This document shows positions 1 through 6,145 of a stretch of DNA of 13,499 nt, piece after piece (position 1 is the stretch's first letter; each line of letters begins with the position of its first letter). A program made the position numbers and the translations under genes. This DNA is from DASRDE01 sp035652755 (GTDB lineage Bacteria > Vulcanimicrobiota > Vulcanimicrobiia > Vulcanimicrobiales > Vulcanimicrobiaceae). Below the pieces are notes generated by a model. It ran no database searches. It was not told the DNA's origin and worked only from the letters and a program-made list of their open reading frames with translations. The DNA is taken from the NCBI GenBank assembly GCA_035652755.1, contig DASRDE010000358.1:1-13499 (forward strand), in the 5' to 3' direction.

Positions 1-954
1 ATCGAGATCGAGTGGAAGAGCGTCGACATGCAGGTCCTGATGAAGTCGGACGGCTTTCCGACCTACCATTTGGCCAACGTCGTCGACGATCATCTCATGG
101 AAATTACGCACGTCGTACGGGGTGAGGAGTGGATCAGCTCGGCGCCAAAGCACGTGCTGCTGTATCGCTACTTCGGTTGGGAGGCTCCGCAGCTGTGCCA
201 CTTGCCGCTGCTGCGTAATCCCGACAAGAGCAAGCTGAGCAAACGCAAAAACCCTACGAGTATTCTCTACTATCGCGAACAAGGCTATCTGGCCGAGGCG
301 CTGCTGAACTTTTTGGGCGTGCTGATCGATGGGCGCAACGACGATCCGAAGCTGCTCGAGTGCAAATCGCCGTCCGAGTTGGTCGATGCCATGGCCGCGC
401 ACTTCGAATTCGAGCACATTGCGCTCGGCGGTCCGGTCTTCGACATGGCCAAGCTGAACTGGCTCAACGGGCAGTGGATGAGGCGCCTGCAGCCCGACGA
501 GTTTCTGCGCCTGCTCGACGACTGGGGTTTTGCCTGGCCTTCCACGATTCCGGAGCAGTGGCGCCTGCGCATCGCCGAAGTGGCGGCTCCGCGAATCGAG
601 ACGCTCGCGCAATTCGGTCCGATGGTCGAATTCCTCGGGCAACCGCCCGATCTCGCCAGGCGGGATCTCGCGCTGCCGAAGATCTCCGAGGATGATGCGA
701 AAACGGTGCTCGCATCCGCAATCGATGAATTGCTGCGGCTGGACGGCGGCGCGTGGCAGCAGCAGTCGATCGGCGAGCGCTTGAAGAGCGCGGCGGCAAA
801 TCACAACGGGACCAAGTTCAAAGACGTCGCGCGGCTGTTCTACGTCGCGGTAACCGGCTCGCCGACGTCGCTGCCGCTCTTCGACGGCATGGAGATCCTC
901 GGCAAGGTCGAGTCCGTGCGCCGGCTGCGCGCCGCGCTGGAGGTGCTCGGGTGA
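1..954 (+). CDS. gltX: Glutamyl-tRNA synthetase, 3' part (5' end outside window)
   Basis: Class I aminoacyl-tRNA synthetase that charges tRNA-Glu (or tRNA-Glx) in the cytoplasm. The reading frame is open from the first base of the window, so the Rossmann-fold start with the HIGH motif lies upstream; 317 C-terminal residues are visible. Seen: the family block DGFPTYHLANVVDDHLM near the left edge, then VVRGEEW, and the ATP-binding KMSKS-type motif as KLSKR at nt 232-246. A helical anticodon-binding region follows to the TGA at 952-954 and ends in the usual LGKVESVRRLRAAL-like tail. The stop overlaps the start of glmU by 4 nt (GTGA), so the two are probably co-transcribed and translationally coupled. 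Whether the enzyme is discriminating (Glu only) or non-discriminating cannot be decided from this part. Confidence 0.95.
   Translation: MEIEWKSVDMQVLMKSDGFPTYHLANVVDDHLMEITHVVRGEEWISSAPKHVLLYRYFGWEAPQLCHLPLLRNPDKSKLSKRKNPTSILYYREQGYLAEALLNFLGVLIDGRNDDPKLLECKSPSELVDAMAAHFEFEHIALGGPVFDMAKLNWLNGQWMRRLQPDEFLRLLDDWGFAWPSTIPEQWRLRIAEVAAPRIETLAQFGPMVEFLGQPPDLARRDLALPKISEDDAKTVLASAIDELLRLDGGAWQQQSIGERLKSAAANHNGTKFKDVARLFYVAVTGSPTSLPLFDGMEILGKVESVRRLRAALEVLG
939..944 (+). promoter_or_regulatory. Ribosome binding site that fixes the glmU start
   Basis: A perfect GGAGGT lies 6 nt before GTG 951, inside the last codons of gltX. It decides for GTG 951 over the in-frame GTG at 984 and over the long upstream extension of the same frame, which is only a shadow of gltX. 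Confidence 0.8.
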
Positions 955-2321
955 CGCGAGCTTCCACGGGGCCCCAGCGGCGCGTGCGCGCGATCGTGTT
1001 GGCGGCGGGCAAGGGCACGCGCATGAAGAGCGCCACGCCGAAAGTGCTGCACGAGATCTGCGGCCGGCCGATGCTGTGGTACGTGCTGCGCGCGCTGCGC
1101 AGCGCCGGCATCACCGAGATCGTCACCGTCATCAACGACGAGCTGCAGGAACGCATGGACGAATTCGGCGTGCAGGGCATTCTGCAGGCGGAACAGCTCG
1201 GCACGGGCCACGCGGTGCAGACCGCGCTCGCGCAGATGCCCGCAGCGGACGGCGGCTGCATCGTCGTCGCTTACGGCGATATGCCGCTGGTCAACGACGA
1301 ACTCTTTCGCGGCATCGTCGGATCGCTCGGCGCGAACGGCAGCGCAGCGAGCCTGGCAATGGTGACGGTGCGCATGCCGCTTCCTTCAAATTTCGGCCGC
1401 GTGGTTCGCCGCGGACACGACGTCGAGCGCATCGTCGAGGTTCGCGACGCCACGCCCGCGGAGCTGGCGATCGAAGAGATGAACGCCGGAATCTATGCGT
1501 ACGACGAGCAGGCCCTTCGGGACGCCGCCGGCCGCCTGCGCAACGACAACGCGCAGCGCGAATACTACTTGACCGATACGATCGCGGACTTTGTATCAGC
1601 CGGCAAACGCGTCGTGCCGGTGATGGCGACCGATCATCTCCACGTTCTGGGCATCAACGATCGCGTCGAGCTGGCCCGCGCGCGGCGCGAGATGAACGAG
1701 CGCCTGTGCGCGCAGCACATGCGCGACGGCGTGACGATCGTGGATCCGCAAGCGACGTACCTCGAGCCCGAACTGGAGATCGGACGCGACACGGTCATTT
1801 ATCCGAACACGGCGATCGGCCGCCTCTCGCGGATCGGCGAAGGCTGCGTCATCGGCCCCAACTCCCGTCTCTCCGCGGCGACCATCGGCAACGGCGCCGC
1901 CATTCGCGAGAGCGTCATCATCGAAAGTACCGTCGGCAACGATGTGACCATCGGGCCCTTCGCTCATCTGCGCGGCAACACGCAGCTCGCCGACGGCGTC
2001 CACATCGGCAACTTCGTCGAGGTCAAAAACTCGAAACTCGCGCGCGGCGTCAAGGCCAGCCACCTCTCGTACCTGGGCGACGCAGAGATCGGCGAAGGCA
2101 GCAACATCGGCGCCGGCACCATCACGTGCAACTTCGACGGCGTACGGAAAAATAAAACCACCATCGGGCGCAACGTCTCGATCGGCTCGAACACCTCGCT
2201 TGTCGCGCCCGTCACCGTCGGCGACGGCGCCCTCACCGGCGCGTCGTCCGTCGTCACGCGCGACGTGCCGCCCGGCGAACGCGTTGCCGGCAACCCGGCC
2301 CGCCCCCTACCTAAGAAATAA
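951..2321 (+). CDS. glmU: Bifunctional GlmU: UDP-GlcNAc pyrophosphorylase / glucosamine-1-P acetyltransferase
   Basis: Makes UDP-N-acetylglucosamine for peptidoglycan and other envelope polymers: the C-terminal domain acetylates glucosamine-1-phosphate, then the N-terminal domain couples it to UTP. The product is 456 aa, the same length as the E. coli enzyme. Seen in order: nucleotide-binding loop LAAGKGTRM near residues 17-25, QAEQLGTGHAVQTAL, the metal-site block VAYGDMPLV, EMNAGIYAYD and YYLTDTI. A left-handed beta-helix of hexapeptide repeats then runs to the C-terminus. The acetyltransferase site keeps HLRGNT, the lysine of VEVKNS and the presumed catalytic His of KASHLSYLGD. GTG 951 is chosen for its SD sequence; the stop is TAA 2319-2321. 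No T-rich terminator follows directly. The next plus-strand structure is the palindromic element starting at 2363. Confidence 0.97.
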   Translation: MTRASTGPQRRVRAIVLAAGKGTRMKSATPKVLHEICGRPMLWYVLRALRSAGITEIVTVINDELQERMDEFGVQGILQAEQLGTGHAVQTALAQMPAADGGCIVVAYGDMPLVNDELFRGIVGSLGANGSAASLAMVTVRMPLPSNFGRVVRRGHDVERIVEVRDATPAELAIEEMNAGIYAYDEQALRDAAGRLRNDNAQREYYLTDTIADFVSAGKRVVPVMATDHLHVLGINDRVELARARREMNERLCAQHMRDGVTIVDPQATYLEPELEIGRDTVIYPNTAIGRLSRIGEGCVIGPNSRLSAATIGNGAAIRESVIIESTVGNDVTIGPFAHLRGNTQLADGVHIGNFVEVKNSKLARGVKASHLSYLGDAEIGEGSNIGAGTITCNFDGVRKNKTTIGRNVSIGSNTSLVAPVTVGDGALTGASSVVTRDVPPGERVAGNPARPLPKK

Positions 2322-2381
2322 TTTCAAACGCCCCAAACCAATCCCCCCATTGATTTTCTTTTTCTAGCAGCGCACCTGATG

Positions 2382-2407
2382 CACCGAGATTCCGACTGTG
2401 CTCGGTG
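2382..2407. repeat. Small hairpin in the left arm of the palindromic element
   Basis: CACCGAG at 2382-2388 pairs perfectly with CTCGGTG at 2401-2407 around a 12-nt loop. It occupies the mirror position of the stronger hairpin at 2618-2650 in the right arm. No T-run follows on the plus strand (CCCCCC follows), so it is a poor terminator for glmU. Confidence 0.5.
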
Positions 2408-2431
2408 TCCCCCCAAACTCCGTTCTTTTCG

Positions 2432-2597
2432 TTTTTACCGGTGCGGCAGCGTCCCGTTCGGGCACGCTCCGACTTTCGCGCAATTGACAGGATGTCTAAC
2501 TTCCTTTGACGTTGCGCGAAAGCGGCGCGAGCAGGAAATCAACAGGACGTTGATTTCCGAGCGTTGACCGGACGGGATGGTGCCGTACCGGTAAAAA
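2432..2597 (+). ncRNA. Possible structured RNA: long stem closing a three-way junction
   Basis: Seen directly: stem P1 pairs 2432-2461 with 2568-2597, 30 positions with one G-G mismatch (2449/2580) and three G-T pairs. P1b pairs 2464-2469 with 2559-2564 (6 bp). P2 pairs 2473-2483 with 2512-2522 (perfect 11 bp, CTTTCGCGCAA, 28-nt loop). P3 pairs 2534-2543 with 2549-2558 (perfect 10 bp, GGAAATCAAC, 5-nt loop AGGAC). All three imperfect P1 pairs become G-U on the plus strand and C-A on the minus strand, a mild hint for plus-strand RNA, perhaps in the glmU read-through. A run of T opens P1 and a run of A closes it, so it is not a classical intrinsic terminator. I match it to no known RNA family. 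It may equally be a DNA palindrome with no RNA role. Confidence 0.4.
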
Positions 2598-2608
2598 GGC
2601 AAAGGCCC

Positions 2609-2650
2609 AAAAAGGAGAGAGGGCACCGGTGCTCCACGACGGTGCCCTCT
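2609..2650 (-). terminator. Rho-independent terminator of the S53 peptidase gene
   Basis: Read on the minus strand, a perfect 11-bp stem (AGAGGGCACCG, 2618-2628 with 2640-2650) with an 11-nt loop is followed after 4 nt by five T (2613-2609). It lies about 30 nt past the stop codon at 2681-2683. On the plus strand no T-run follows, so it acts mainly for the minus-strand gene. It is embedded in the right arm of the palindromic element. Confidence 0.65.
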
Positions 2651-2680
2651 TGGTGCAGCAGGGTGTTTGTTGGTGCGCTG

Positions 2681-4495
2681 CTAGAGTTGTTGCGACGCCA
2701 GCAGTGCGTCCAGCGAGCCCAGGCCGGTGACGTAGTCGTAGCCGGGGAGCGCCGTGTATGCGGGGTTGGCGCCGACGAGGATGTCGTGGAATGCGCCGTC
2801 CGGCTGCCACGGCGGCGGTCCGGTGACCTGCGAGCCCGCCTTGTTGTTTGCGAAGTTGCTGTACAGGTGCGGCGGCGCAAAGCCCAGCGACGGTTTGTTG
2901 GAGAGCAGGCGCGCATAGGTTCCGGCTGCCAGCGGTGACGCCAAGCTCGTTCCGCCGATGATGACCCAGCCGCCCTGATCCGCGTCGTAGAGGATCATGC
3001 CGGTTTGCAGATCGGCGTCCATCGCGATGTCGGGCACGCCGCGGAAGCTCTGCCCGTTCTTGCCGAGCGGCTGCGCCAGCGTTTCCCACACGGGGCTGTA
3101 CTCGAATTGGCTGATGCCGCCGCCGCCCGAATACCACGCCGCTTCGCCTTGATACGAGCCGTCGTTTTGCGTGACGAGCGTCGTTCCGCCGACTGCGACG
3201 ACGTACGGTGAAGCTGCGGGGTAACTGACCAGCGGTACGCCGGCAGGCACGCCGTTAGCTCCGACTGCGACCGGGCAGAAGGCTCCGGTATCACCGGACG
3301 ATGTAAACATCGTTTGGCCTTGCGATGCGCCCTGGAGGAAGATTTCGTCGTCCACCAGCATCGAGCCGTCGAGATACGGGCCGAACTCGCATCCGCCGAA
3401 CGACGAATTGCCGATCTTCGCCGCGCGATCGGTGACCCAGTGGTTGTACATCAGCGTGATGTCCGAATCGGTCAGCGACGTCGTGTTATAGACGTACAGC
3501 GATTTGAGCGCGCGAGCCATCCCGCTCGAAGCGGTCATGTCGAGCGTCCACTCGTCGACGCCGCTGCTGATCACGCCGCCGGGCACGCCGACCTGTTTGA
3601 CGATGACGGGAACCTGCGCCAATCCGTCGCTGGTCTCGTTTTGACGCAGATTGCTTACTGCGTCGCCGAGTTGGCCGGCGGTCATGATCGCGATGCTCAC
3701 GTTGTTGCCGGCCGGTGCGTTCAACGCGTCGTACGCGCGCCAGTAGTCGGCCGGCAAGTAGTTGCGCAGACATCCGTACTGCGTGTTGGGTTCAGGCTGC
3801 GGGCCGGTCGGGAAGCCGACGATCTCCAAACCGTACAAGCTGCACGGCGAAGGCGGTCCGGGCGTCGGCGACGGCGAGGGTGACGGATTCGGCTTGGGCC
3901 CGTGATGCGGCGTGGCCGCCATCGCCTGTTCGTTGCTCAAGCCTAGGACGGCAACGACGATTCCGCCGAGCGCGCTCGGCACGTACGCGGGAGAAACGTT
4001 GCCCCACACGTTGACGCCGCCGACCGAAAAGCCGTGCAGCGAGGTGTTGAACGCGGTTTGCGCCTGCGCGGCGGTCGCCGACGCGCTGACGATCAGATTA
4101 TTGGGCTCGACCGAGATGTTCGAAAAGCCCTGCGATTGCAAATAGTTCGTGACGGCCGCTATGTCCGAGTTGGTCGGCGCGTACGTCGACATGAAGGTCG
4201 CCGGGTCGACGGATTGACCGCTTGCGACCAGCGACTGCAGTTGGCTCTGGTTGTGCAGTGCCAAGCCCACGCGAATCGTGAGCGGCTGCGAAGGCGTCAA
4301 CGCGCCCAGATCGACCGCGTTGGCCAGGTTGACGGCTTGGGTGCCCGTCGCCGCCCATCCGGGCGGGGCGCTCATCGGGTGCCGTCCGCTGTGGGTGCCC
4401 GACGGCACCTGCGGCACGGCGGAAGTTCCGGTATGTCCGGCACACGAAGCGGTCAGTACGCCTGCCGCAATCGCCAGAACGACAAATCTATTCAT
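2681..4495 (-). CDS. Secreted S53 (sedolisin/pro-kumamolisin) peptidase, lipoprotein
   Basis: Predicted acid-active serine-carboxyl endopeptidase, 604 aa, exported and probably lipid-anchored. Residues 1-17 form a signal peptide with a lipobox-like LTASC ending at Cys18. Residues about 60-190 match the pro-kumamolisin activation domain (LTIRVGLALHNQSQL, then YLQSQGF). A Pro/Ser linker PSPSPSPTPGPPSP follows near 204-217, then the catalytic domain. Seen catalytic residues: Glu315 and Asp319 in DEWTLDM, oxyanion Asp402 in SSGDTG, and nucleophile Ser517 in GGTSLASP. The C-terminal FHDI and GYDYVTGLGSLD fit the family's Ca2+ site. ATG 4495 is chosen because it begins the signal peptide and has GGAGGG 10 nt upstream; the frame stays open to about 4780 but that part is not protein-like. 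The gene is divergent from the STAS gene and convergent with glmU. The stop TAG lies inside the inverted repeat 2672-2685. Confidence 0.9.
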   Translation of the reverse strand: MNRFVVLAIAAGVLTASCAGHTGTSAVPQVPSGTHSGRHPMSAPPGWAATGTQAVNLANAVDLGALTPSQPLTIRVGLALHNQSQLQSLVASGQSVDPATFMSTYAPTNSDIAAVTNYLQSQGFSNISVEPNNLIVSASATAAQAQTAFNTSLHGFSVGGVNVWGNVSPAYVPSALGGIVVAVLGLSNEQAMAATPHHGPKPNPSPSPSPTPGPPSPCSLYGLEIVGFPTGPQPEPNTQYGCLRNYLPADYWRAYDALNAPAGNNVSIAIMTAGQLGDAVSNLRQNETSDGLAQVPVIVKQVGVPGGVISSGVDEWTLDMTASSGMARALKSLYVYNTTSLTDSDITLMYNHWVTDRAAKIGNSSFGGCEFGPYLDGSMLVDDEIFLQGASQGQTMFTSSGDTGAFCPVAVGANGVPAGVPLVSYPAASPYVVAVGGTTLVTQNDGSYQGEAAWYSGGGGISQFEYSPVWETLAQPLGKNGQSFRGVPDIAMDADLQTGMILYDADQGGWVIIGGTSLASPLAAGTYARLLSNKPSLGFAPPHLYSNFANNKAGSQVTGPPPWQPDGAFHDILVGANPAYTALPGYDYVTGLGSLDALLASQQL

Positions 4496-4548
4496 GCGGT
4501 GATATCCCTCCACGCCCCGAGCGTACCGGGACGCGGGGGCGGGCGACA

Positions 4549-4586
4549 TACCGAAAACCGAGTAGGCACCTACCGGAAATTGAGTA
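4549..4586. promoter_or_regulatory. Direct repeat, possible operator, in the S53/STAS divergent promoter region
   Basis: Two 16-bp copies, TACCGAAAACCGAGTA (4549-4564) and TACCGGAAATTGAGTA (4571-4586), match at 13 of 16 positions, all differences being transitions. The 22-bp period is about two helical turns, so both copies face one side of the DNA, as in tandem binding sites for one regulator. The junction also holds a dyad, GTAGG-CA-CCTAC. The repeats start 76 nt before the STAS start and lie 54-91 nt before the S53 start, so they could act on either gene. I see no convincing -35/-10 pair. The regulator is unknown. Confidence 0.45.
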
Positions 4587-4624
4587 CTGTGCTTGGACGG
4601 GCCGCGGGGTAGCATGGAAGCACG

Positions 4625-4933
4625 ATGGTCATATCGTTGGCAGGCGAGTGGGACATTTACCGGCGTGAGGAGCTCCGCGAGCGGCTCAAGCCCGCGTTGA
4701 GCGAGACTGAGGTCGTGCTCGACCTCACGGCCGCAAAATACATCACGAGCACGCTGATCTGCGCGCTCGTGCTGGCCCACAAGGAACGGCTTTCCAAATC
4801 GCTGCCGCCCATCCGCCTGGCGGTGACGTCGGCATTCGTGCGGCGGCTCTGCGCCGCGACCGGCCTGGACGGGCTCTTCCCGATCGCGTCGTCGGTGGAC
4901 GAAGCCCTCGGATCCCGAAGGGTCAGCGCCTAA
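4625..4933 (+). CDS. STAS-domain protein (anti-sigma factor antagonist-like)
   Basis: A single-domain STAS protein of 102 aa, like SpoIIAA/RsbV proteins that bind anti-sigma kinases in partner-switching. Seen: VISLAGEWDIYRREELRERL at the N-terminus (beta strand and first helix), then VVLDLTAAKYITSTLICALVL, the strand-loop-helix that normally carries the phosphoserine in an (F/M)DSSG(L) motif. Here the loop reads ITSTLI: Asp is Thr41, Ser42 remains, the usual phospho-Ser position is Thr43 and the following Gly is Leu. Phosphorylation control may therefore be altered or lost. No anti-sigma kinase or sigma factor lies nearby in the window. The start ATG 4625 has only a weak purine stretch (GGAAG) upstream. 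The stop at 4931-4933 leaves 9 nt to the stop of the convergent S53 gene. Confidence 0.8.
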   Translation: MVISLAGEWDIYRREELRERLKPALSETEVVLDLTAAKYITSTLICALVLAHKERLSKSLPPIRLAVTSAFVRRLCAATGLDGLFPIASSVDEALGSRRVSA

Positions 4934-4942
4934 GCCGCGACC

Positions 4943-6142
4943 CTAAAGGCCTCGGGTGCCGTCGAGCGATCCCAGCCCGGTCGCAAGGTCGTAGCCTTGC
5001 GGCGGCAGATCGTAGAAGTTCCCGCCGGCATGGCCGTACGAATACGACGGCGGCTGCGGATTCTGCGAAAGCGCATATGCTGCCGCGACCAGCGGAGATC
5101 CCACGCTCGTTCCCGCGCCGACGAGCCAGCCGCCGGAGATCGAATCCCAGAACGTGACGCCGGTCTGCGGGTCGGCCACCGCGGCCATATCGACGCTCGA
5201 CCGCGTCGTGCACGGCGCAACGTTTTGCTGCCAGCGCGGAATCGGTTCGAAGAACGAGCATCCGTGGCCGGACGGACCCCATGCGGTTTCCGTGCGCGTT
5301 CCCCCCAGCGTCAAAGTGGTACCTGAAACGCTCGTGACGTACGGCGACGCGGCGGGATAGTACGACGCGGGCTGATCGCCCGAACTGACGACAACCGCGT
5401 GGCCTGGATGGCGGTAGTGAAAGTCCATCTTGCGTTCGCCGGGCCATTCTTGCGCGTAGTAACTGTTGCTGACGGCAACGGCGCCCATCGCCGCGGCGGT
5501 ATCGACGGCGGTGCCGAGATCGGCGATCGTCGGCGAATTCGCTTCGACGAGCAGGATCCGGCAATTCGGGCAGACGGCCGACACGACGTCCATGTCGAGC
5601 GACATCTCTTCCTGCCATTGCAGATTCGGAAGCGGATACGAGCCGCTCTGCCCGTACTCGTTCACGCGTTTGAAGCAGCCGTTCGACGTGGTGCACGATG
5701 GCAATCCGAACGCAAGCCGGTAGACGCCCAGATCCGATTCGGCAACGGGATCGTCATACGCATCGACGATGGCTACCGTGCCCCCCGAACCCGTCGACGG
5801 TAATCCGTAGGCGCTTTGCAAGTCGGCCGGGTGATAGCCGGGCAACAGGCTCTGGGGCGTGTTCGGATTGGGATTCGCCGGAACGTTGAGGTTGATCGCG
5901 ATCGTGCAATCGACCTGACCCGGCGTATCGTGCAGGTTGCAGGCGAGAAAATCGCCCGCCGGCATGCCGCTCGCGCCGTTGGCGGGAAGACCGCTTGCGC
6001 CGTTGGCGACGTGCACGGTTTCGAGCTGCGCAGCGTTCACCGCCGGTGCAACGCCGGGACCGGACGTTGGGGAACAGGCCGCCGGCAGGATGCAGCCTGC
6101 GGCAGCCAGCGCCAATGCAGATGCGACTTGCTTGCTTTCCAA
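4943..6142 (-). CDS. S53-like peptidase lipoprotein without propeptide
   Basis: Predicted sedolisin-type serine-carboxyl peptidase, 399 aa, exported. The N-terminus MESKQVASALALAAAGCILPAACS is a lipoprotein-like signal with Cys23 (or Cys17) as candidate acylation site. There is no pro-kumamolisin domain: residues 25-100 are a low-complexity stretch before the catalytic fold (TVAIVDAYDDP at 122-132). Catalytic residues seen: Glu179 and Asp183 in EEMSLDMD, Asp256 in SSGDQPA, and Ser346 in GAGTSVGSP. The C-terminal GYDLATGLGSLDG resembles the Ca2+-site region. Paired Cys (CTTSNGC, CPNC, GC...PC) suggest disulfides. TTG 6142 is the only usable start: one codon upstream is the TAG of the LuxR gene, in the same frame. 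It is the last gene of the minus-strand operon and is a paralogue of the S53 gene at 2681-4495, not a recent copy. Confidence 0.87.
   Translation of the reverse strand: MESKQVASALALAAAGCILPAACSPTSGPGVAPAVNAAQLETVHVANGASGLPANGASGMPAGDFLACNLHDTPGQVDCTIAINLNVPANPNPNTPQSLLPGYHPADLQSAYGLPSTGSGGTVAIVDAYDDPVAESDLGVYRLAFGLPSCTTSNGCFKRVNEYGQSGSYPLPNLQWQEEMSLDMDVVSAVCPNCRILLVEANSPTIADLGTAVDTAAAMGAVAVSNSYYAQEWPGERKMDFHYRHPGHAVVVSSGDQPASYYPAASPYVTSVSGTTLTLGGTRTETAWGPSGHGCSFFEPIPRWQQNVAPCTTRSSVDMAAVADPQTGVTFWDSISGGWLVGAGTSVGSPLVAAAYALSQNPQPPSYSYGHAGGNFYDLPPQGYDLATGLGSLDGTRGL
5967..6008. repeat. 24-bp tandem repeat within the S53-like gene
   Basis: Two copies 24 bp apart (5967-5984 and 5991-6008) match at 17 of 18 bases and encode NGASGLPA-NGASGMPA, residues 47-62 of the S53-like protein, in the disordered stretch after the lipid anchor. 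The spacing keeps the frame, so it is a spacer repeat of the kind that changes by replication slippage. Confidence 0.6.
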
Positions 6143-6145
6143 CGC

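Larger units (their letters stand above)
2363..2685. repeat. Nested palindromic element bounded by 14-bp inverted repeats
   Basis: The 359-bp gap between the convergent glmU and S53 genes is nearly filled by this element. Its ends are a perfect 14-bp inverted repeat, TCTAGCAGCGCACC at 2363-2376 and its complement at 2672-2685. Just inside, CTGATGCACC-GAG on the left mirrors CTGCTGCACCAAGAG read on the opposite strand on the right, with about 10 extra bases in the right arm. Further in come a small hairpin on each side (2382-2407 and 2618-2650) and then a 30-bp stem (2432-2461 with 2568-2597) around two more hairpins. The right end includes the stop codon of the S53 gene. TA (or CTAG) lies at both ends, compatible with but not proof of a TA-targeting miniature transposable element. 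Alternatives are an intergenic palindromic repeat family or a structured RNA. No transposase is present. Confidence 0.6.

Noticed and set aside
753..950. N-terminal extension of glmU in the same open frame
   Set aside because: It overlaps gltX throughout. GTG 951 has a perfect SD and gives 456 aa, the normal length.
1076..2155. Long Arg/Ala-rich frames within glmU, the LuxR gene and the decarboxylase (e.g. 6896-7969, 8051-9124)
   Set aside because: They are typical high-GC shadow frames of well-supported genes.
2379..2567. Open frame of 62 codons inside the palindromic element, with a mirror frame on the minus strand (2626-2435)
   Set aside because: Both frames encode similar short stretches (FYRCGSVPFG and FYRYGTIPSG) only because the DNA is palindromic. 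There is no SD and no recognisable domain.
2432..2597. tRNA or tmRNA-like gene suggested by the cloverleaf-like fold
   Set aside because: The stem is 30 bp, arms do not have tRNA sizes, and there is no T-loop or CCA-adjacent pattern.
2432..2597. Intrinsic terminator for glmU formed by the 30-bp stem
   Set aside because: The stem ends in a run of A on both strands; no T-run follows the 3' side.
4496..4624. Sigma-70, ECF or sigma-54 promoter in the S53/STAS divergent region
   Set aside because: TTGAGT at 4580 has no -10 at correct spacing, and no GG-N10-GC pattern is present. Only the direct repeats are supportable.
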